A stretch of DNA of 8,177 nucleotides from contig JANOKS010000094.1 of the NCBI GenBank assembly GCA_031419455.1, forward strand, positions 1-8,177. Reading direction: 5' to 3'. Made by a program: the position numbers and the translations under genes. Numbering within the stretch: position 1 is the stretch's first letter; every line of letters starts with the position of its first letter. This DNA comes from UBA7672 sp031419455 (GTDB lineage Bacteria > Pseudomonadota > Alphaproteobacteria > Caulobacterales > Hyphomonadaceae). Below are positions 5,620-8,177 of this stretch, piece by piece. The notes under the pieces are model-generated. The model worked only from the letters and a program-made list of their open reading frames with translations, made no database searches and had not been told where the DNA came from.

Positions 5620-7677
5620 TTAGATTTTGAGTCCTGCTTCGCGGCGGGTCGCGAAGGGAGGCGGTTTTACGCCGGTCTTGACCGCTCGTATCGCGTCAAC
5701 GACCGTGGCGATGTCATTGAGGCCATCTCCTGTCACGGCCAGCGCCGAGAACCCGTCTGCGAAGACCGCCGCAAAGCCGCGCGTCAGTTCGATAGGTAGG
5801 ATGTTGCAGTGATCCTCGTCGAAGAGTGTCTTTCGAAACTCGATTTCGCGCTGCACCCACCCGCTCTGGCCATCCGGGCCAGCCGCGCGGTCGGAGACGA
5901 ACGGCACCATCACGAGAGATTCGGCCAGCGCGAGTTCGATCGCCTTCTTGAATTTCAGCATCGCGTCGGGACGGCCCATGTAGACATGGAGGCCCGCCTG
6001 CTCCAGCGCCGTTCGCCACGCGCTGGCGATCTGTTCGTCGCGGTTGGAATAGCTGATGAAGACATCGAATGCGAACTGGGCCGTCAGGCGTTTCTTCAGC
6101 TGCTCGACAAGCCGGGCGAAGACGGCGGGGCCGAACGCCCGCAAGGATCGTTCTGAAATCCGCACCACATTCACGATCGATCCGCCGGCATCCGGGTCGA
6201 TCTGGAAGGGGTGACAAGAACTGACGAACGTGCCCGGCAGATTCACACAGACGAGCGGGAGATCGGTCGCGTCCAGCTTCTTTGGAACAATCTCGTTCTG
6301 CGAGGCTTCGATCAGCGCGCCGCCGGCAAGAATGTAGACGCCGGGCGCGGCAAAGCGATCCTCGGACGCCAGCTTCGCGGTCGCCTGTTCCCAATTGAGT
6401 TTATACTGTTCAGCGTCAGCCGCCATCGTCTCCCACGGATCGCTTAGCCCGGCCAGCGGGGCGTTAGGTCCCTTGGCTAGGTAAGTGCAGCTCTGGCACA
6501 GAAAGCGCAAAGATCGCTCCAATAGGAAGTCGCTGAAGACCCGCTGCAGGCGTCCGGCCTGCGGACTGGAATCCAGCAGGCCGCGCAGGATATCGTAATT
6601 GATCGACAGGAACGCTGTCGGCCCGATGGCCTGGAGCGTCGCCGTTCGACGCCGATTCAGCGCGAGAGCAAGCTCGCCGACGACCTGCCCTTCGCCGAAC
6701 CTAATGCTTGGAGGGGCTGTCGCCGTAGGCGCATCCAACGGAGGCGCCGCTGCGACGCCAATTCCGCCTTTGAGGACGATGAACATCGCATCGCCAGGAT
6801 CGTCCTGGGCGCAGATCGTCTCGCCGTCCTCTCGTTCGACGAGTTGCGCCGCCCGGATCAGTTCTTGCAGCGACTGGCGGTTCAGCGACGACAGCAGAGG
6901 ATGAGCCTCGAAGCCGTCCCCGCCCCGCGCCTGCAGAACCAACTGCGAAGGGTTGAGAGCTTGCAAGGCCCCAATCGCCTGCGGGTCGGTCGAGTCGACC
7001 TGCAGCAGCCGCTTGGCGTGATAGATCGCTGACCATAACCTTCCCCGTTTTATCGCGTTCGCAATCTGCGCCTTTTCGGGATGGGCTTGGTTAGCTTCCG
7101 GGGGAGGGATCAATCCCTCGATGGCCATCGGCAGGATGATCATAGCGCGATCGTGCTTGAGATAGACCTGCTGCTCACTGTGAAAGGTCAGCCTACTGAA
7201 GAGAGGCCCGTCATTCTGCCGAAGGCCCTCGCAAAGATCGCGGAATGGCGCGGTTGCCAGCACAATGCCTGCCCTGCCGAACTTCAGCAGGCTCCCGCAG
7301 GCATTGATTCCATCTCCCACAAGTTCGTCCCGGCCGTCCGCGCCTCTGATCACCGACACAGGGCCAAGATGAGTGGTCAACCTCAATCCTATCGGCTCAT
7401 TGTCGGGGCCGGGCCCTGTCTCTTTGGCCCAAGAATAGAGGCGAGCGATCAGCCGAAGGCCAAGCTCGCACATGTCGTCGCCGAACAGGGCGAGGTGCCC
7501 CCCATCGCCGCCAGAGGCCCAGATAATGTCACGGCCAAAGCGCTCGCCGCATAGTTCGGAAATACAGGCGTTCAGGCTCTTTATCCGTTCGATCTGCCGT
7601 GAATGGTCGGGGTCGTCGCCGTGGGAGACGATGTCGCAGGACACGAATACCGCGTTCCGGGCTGCTTCCTGATCCAT
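5620..7677 (-). CDS. Fused nucleotidyl cyclase-like / cyclic-nucleotide-binding / TIR-domain protein, probable anti-phage effector
   Basis: This 685-residue cytosolic protein has three readable parts. Residues 8-165 resemble a class III nucleotidyl cyclase: FVSCDIVSH (metal Asp15), SGGDGGHLALF (metal Asp58), GLRLTTHLGPVSVI and ELVGDGINACGSLLKFG with Asn125, though Ser129 stands where the transition-state Arg is usual. Residues about 259-362 are a cyclic-nucleotide-binding domain with phosphate cassette GEGQVVGELALALNRRRTAT (Glu335, Arg344). Residues 445-530 look like a worn second beta-roll. Residues 535-660 are a TIR domain: FDVFISYSNRDEQ, then GWVQREIEF with Glu611 at the NADase glutamate position. 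By analogy with Pycsar, a cyclic nucleotide would activate TIR to destroy NAD+ and stop the infected cell; that function is inferred. ATG 7677 is chosen for GGAG upstream and AAGGAGG slightly further; a TTG extension to 7806 is not protein-like. The gene stands alone, flanked by mobile DNA. Confidence 0.85.
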   Translation of the reverse strand: MDQEAARNAVFVSCDIVSHGDDPDHSRQIERIKSLNACISELCGERFGRDIIWASGGDGGHLALFGDDMCELGLRLIARLYSWAKETGPGPDNEPIGLRLTTHLGPVSVIRGADGRDELVGDGINACGSLLKFGRAGIVLATAPFRDLCEGLRQNDGPLFSRLTFHSEQQVYLKHDRAMIILPMAIEGLIPPPEANQAHPEKAQIANAIKRGRLWSAIYHAKRLLQVDSTDPQAIGALQALNPSQLVLQARGGDGFEAHPLLSSLNRQSLQELIRAAQLVEREDGETICAQDDPGDAMFIVLKGGIGVAAAPPLDAPTATAPPSIRFGEGQVVGELALALNRRRTATLQAIGPTAFLSINYDILRGLLDSSPQAGRLQRVFSDFLLERSLRFLCQSCTYLAKGPNAPLAGLSDPWETMAADAEQYKLNWEQATAKLASEDRFAAPGVYILAGGALIEASQNEIVPKKLDATDLPLVCVNLPGTFVSSCHPFQIDPDAGGSIVNVVRISERSLRAFGPAVFARLVEQLKKRLTAQFAFDVFISYSNRDEQIASAWRTALEQAGLHVYMGRPDAMLKFKKAIELALAESLVMVPFVSDRAAGPDGQSGWVQREIEFRKTLFDEDHCNILPIELTRGFAAVFADGFSALAVTGDGLNDIATVVDAIRAVKTGVKPPPFATRREAGLKI

Positions 7678-7839
7678 GCAGCGTCTCCGCCTCCTTGCGG
7701 GCGGGCCTTCGAGAGACTGACCGTTTCGACCTATCAGGAATGAACAACGGCAACAATGGCGGGGGTCTAAGTGTGCATCGGCATTAGCGATTGACCCCTC
7801 CAACAATTGCTACATCAATGACGTGGCGCGCCAATCGGC
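7678..7839. promoter_or_regulatory. Upstream region of the cyclase-CNB-TIR gene
   Basis: This 162-base region must carry the minus-strand promoter of the fusion gene unless that comes from the IS elements. AAGGAGG (7690-7696) and GGAG nearer the gene are the visible ribosome binding sequences. I see no promoter matching the consensus well and no clear operator. A five-codon frame behind GGAGGGG (7784-7767) could be a leader but is too short to trust. Confidence 0.3.
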
Positions 7840-8040
7840 GGTGCTGTCAGGCCAATGCGCTATGGTCTCTGGATCGTCCGGTTTTCGGCGACAGGGGACC
7901 CCAATGGCGCGACTTTCCTTCAAGCGTCACCGCTTTCCAGCCGATGTGATCCGTCATGCGGTCTGGCTCTACTTCCGTTTCACCCTGAGTTTTCGGGACG
8001 TCGAAGAGTTGCTGGCTCAGCGGGGAATCGGTGTCAGCTA
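7840..8040 (+). mobile_element. Left part of an IS6-family insertion sequence, interrupted
   Basis: The left end is proposed at GGTGCTGTCAGGCC (7840-7853), because it begins 64 bases before the transposase start, the usual IS6 layout, and shares its first ten bases with 4740. The element is recognised mainly through its transposase (7904 onward). It is cut at 8040 by an IS630-type element; its remainder, if kept, lies beyond the window. The exact left end is uncertain because the matching right end is not visible. Confidence 0.5.
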
Positions 8041-8041
8041 G
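7904..8041 (+). pseudogene. IS6-family transposase, N-terminal fragment, disrupted by an IS630 element
   Basis: ATG 7904 follows AGGGGA at 7893-7898. The first 45 residues, MARLSFKRHRFPADVIRHAV through WLYFRFTLSFRDVEELLAQR to GIGVS, match the helix-turn-helix start of alphaproteobacterial IS6 transposases. These are DDE enzymes of about 230-250 residues that cut and join element ends. The family normally continues with a tyrosine codon (YETI). Here the TA of that codon is followed by foreign sequence, creating a TAG stop at 8039-8041. The product lacks the whole DDE catalytic domain and is inactive. A longer in-frame start at 7823 adds residues unlike the family and would begin outside the proposed IS end. 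Confidence 0.8.
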
Positions 8042-8177
8042 AGCGGGATCGCTTTAGGCAGAATCTGGATTCCCAAAGGTTGCGAACGCTGATTCATGAT
8101 GTTTGCCGGCAAGGAGGCCGGGCATCATGGCTGGACCCTTGTCGATGGATCTGCGTGAGCGTGCGATGGCGCGTCTG
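8041..8177 (+). mobile_element. IS630-family insertion sequence, left end, running out of the window
   Basis: From 8041 the sequence GAGCGGGATCGCTTTAGGCA looks like the terminal repeat of an IS630-family element. IS630 elements insert at TA and duplicate it; here the insertion point is the TA at 8039-8040, within CTAG. About 86 bases inside the end lies the transposase start at 8127. The right end and second TA are outside the window. Confidence 0.65.
8127..8177 (+). CDS. IS630-family transposase, first 17 codons
   Basis: ATG 8127 stands 9 bases after a strong AAGGAGG (8111-8117). The 17 visible residues, MAGPLSMDLRERAMARL, match the characteristic opening of IS630-family transposases (a LSxDLRER-like motif preceding the helix-turn-helix). 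The family are DDE/D enzymes inserting at TA. The rest of the gene is beyond the window edge, so it cannot be judged intact. The assignment rests on a short segment plus the TA insertion context. Confidence 0.65.
   Translation, partial: MAGPLSMDLRERAMARL

Noticed and set aside
7767..7784. Five-codon leader ORF (minus, MPMHT) behind GGAGGGG upstream of the fusion gene
   Set aside because: Too short to separate from chance; no attenuator hairpin or rare-codon run follows.
1..8177. CRISPR array or RNA gene
   Set aside because: No regularly spaced repeats of 23-40 bases and no rRNA or tRNA signature were seen on either strand.

Overview
The window looks like an accessory stretch of a GC-rich alphaproteobacterial chromosome. 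That placement rests on the propionyl-CoA carboxylase beta chain at the left edge, the RecD-like helicase fragment, the type of IS6 transposase, and strong GGAGG ribosome binding sites. It is an inference from protein style, and the species is not identified.

Layout. (1) 1-546, minus: N-terminal third of propionyl-CoA carboxylase beta chain (pccB), the only clear housekeeping gene. (2) 547-1362: gene-poor, with a five-unit heptamer repeat at 619-653, a possibly frameshifted small ORF at 738-976, and several hairpins at 1144-1270. (3) 1363-4165, minus: a tight three-gene operon of exported proteins. These are a 441-aa protein of unknown family, a 194-aa TPR protein and a 289-aa predicted cysteine peptidase of the papain/C39-like fold; the last two overlap in a TAATG junction. 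(4) 4202-5400: a gene-poor patchwork with a 19-bp-stem inverted repeat, an IS6-end-like motif, a short unexplained ORF and the truncated N-terminus of a RecD2-like helicase. (5) 5405-5532: a 128-bp MITE-like element with long terminal inverted repeats and a CCAGG duplication. (6) 5620-7677, minus: a 685-aa protein joining a class III nucleotidyl cyclase-like domain, a cyclic-nucleotide-binding domain and a TIR domain. (7) 7840-8177, plus: the start of an IS6-family element cut by an IS630-family element at a TA dinucleotide.

The main result is the 685-aa fusion. Pycsar anti-phage systems use a separate cyclase (PycC) and an effector that binds the cyclic nucleotide (for example a TIR-containing PycTIR). 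Here cyclase, receptor and TIR effector parts lie on one chain, in the order expected of a self-contained synthase-sensor-effector, and mobile DNA lies on both sides. The TIR domain keeps the WxxxE glutamate position and the CNB domain keeps its Glu and Arg. The cyclase domain keeps the metal-binding aspartates but has non-canonical residues where the transition-state Arg and the purine-selecting Lys usually sit. It may therefore make an unusual nucleotide, or be a non-catalytic sensor.

The three-gene exported operon is a second system that I cannot assign to a known pathway.
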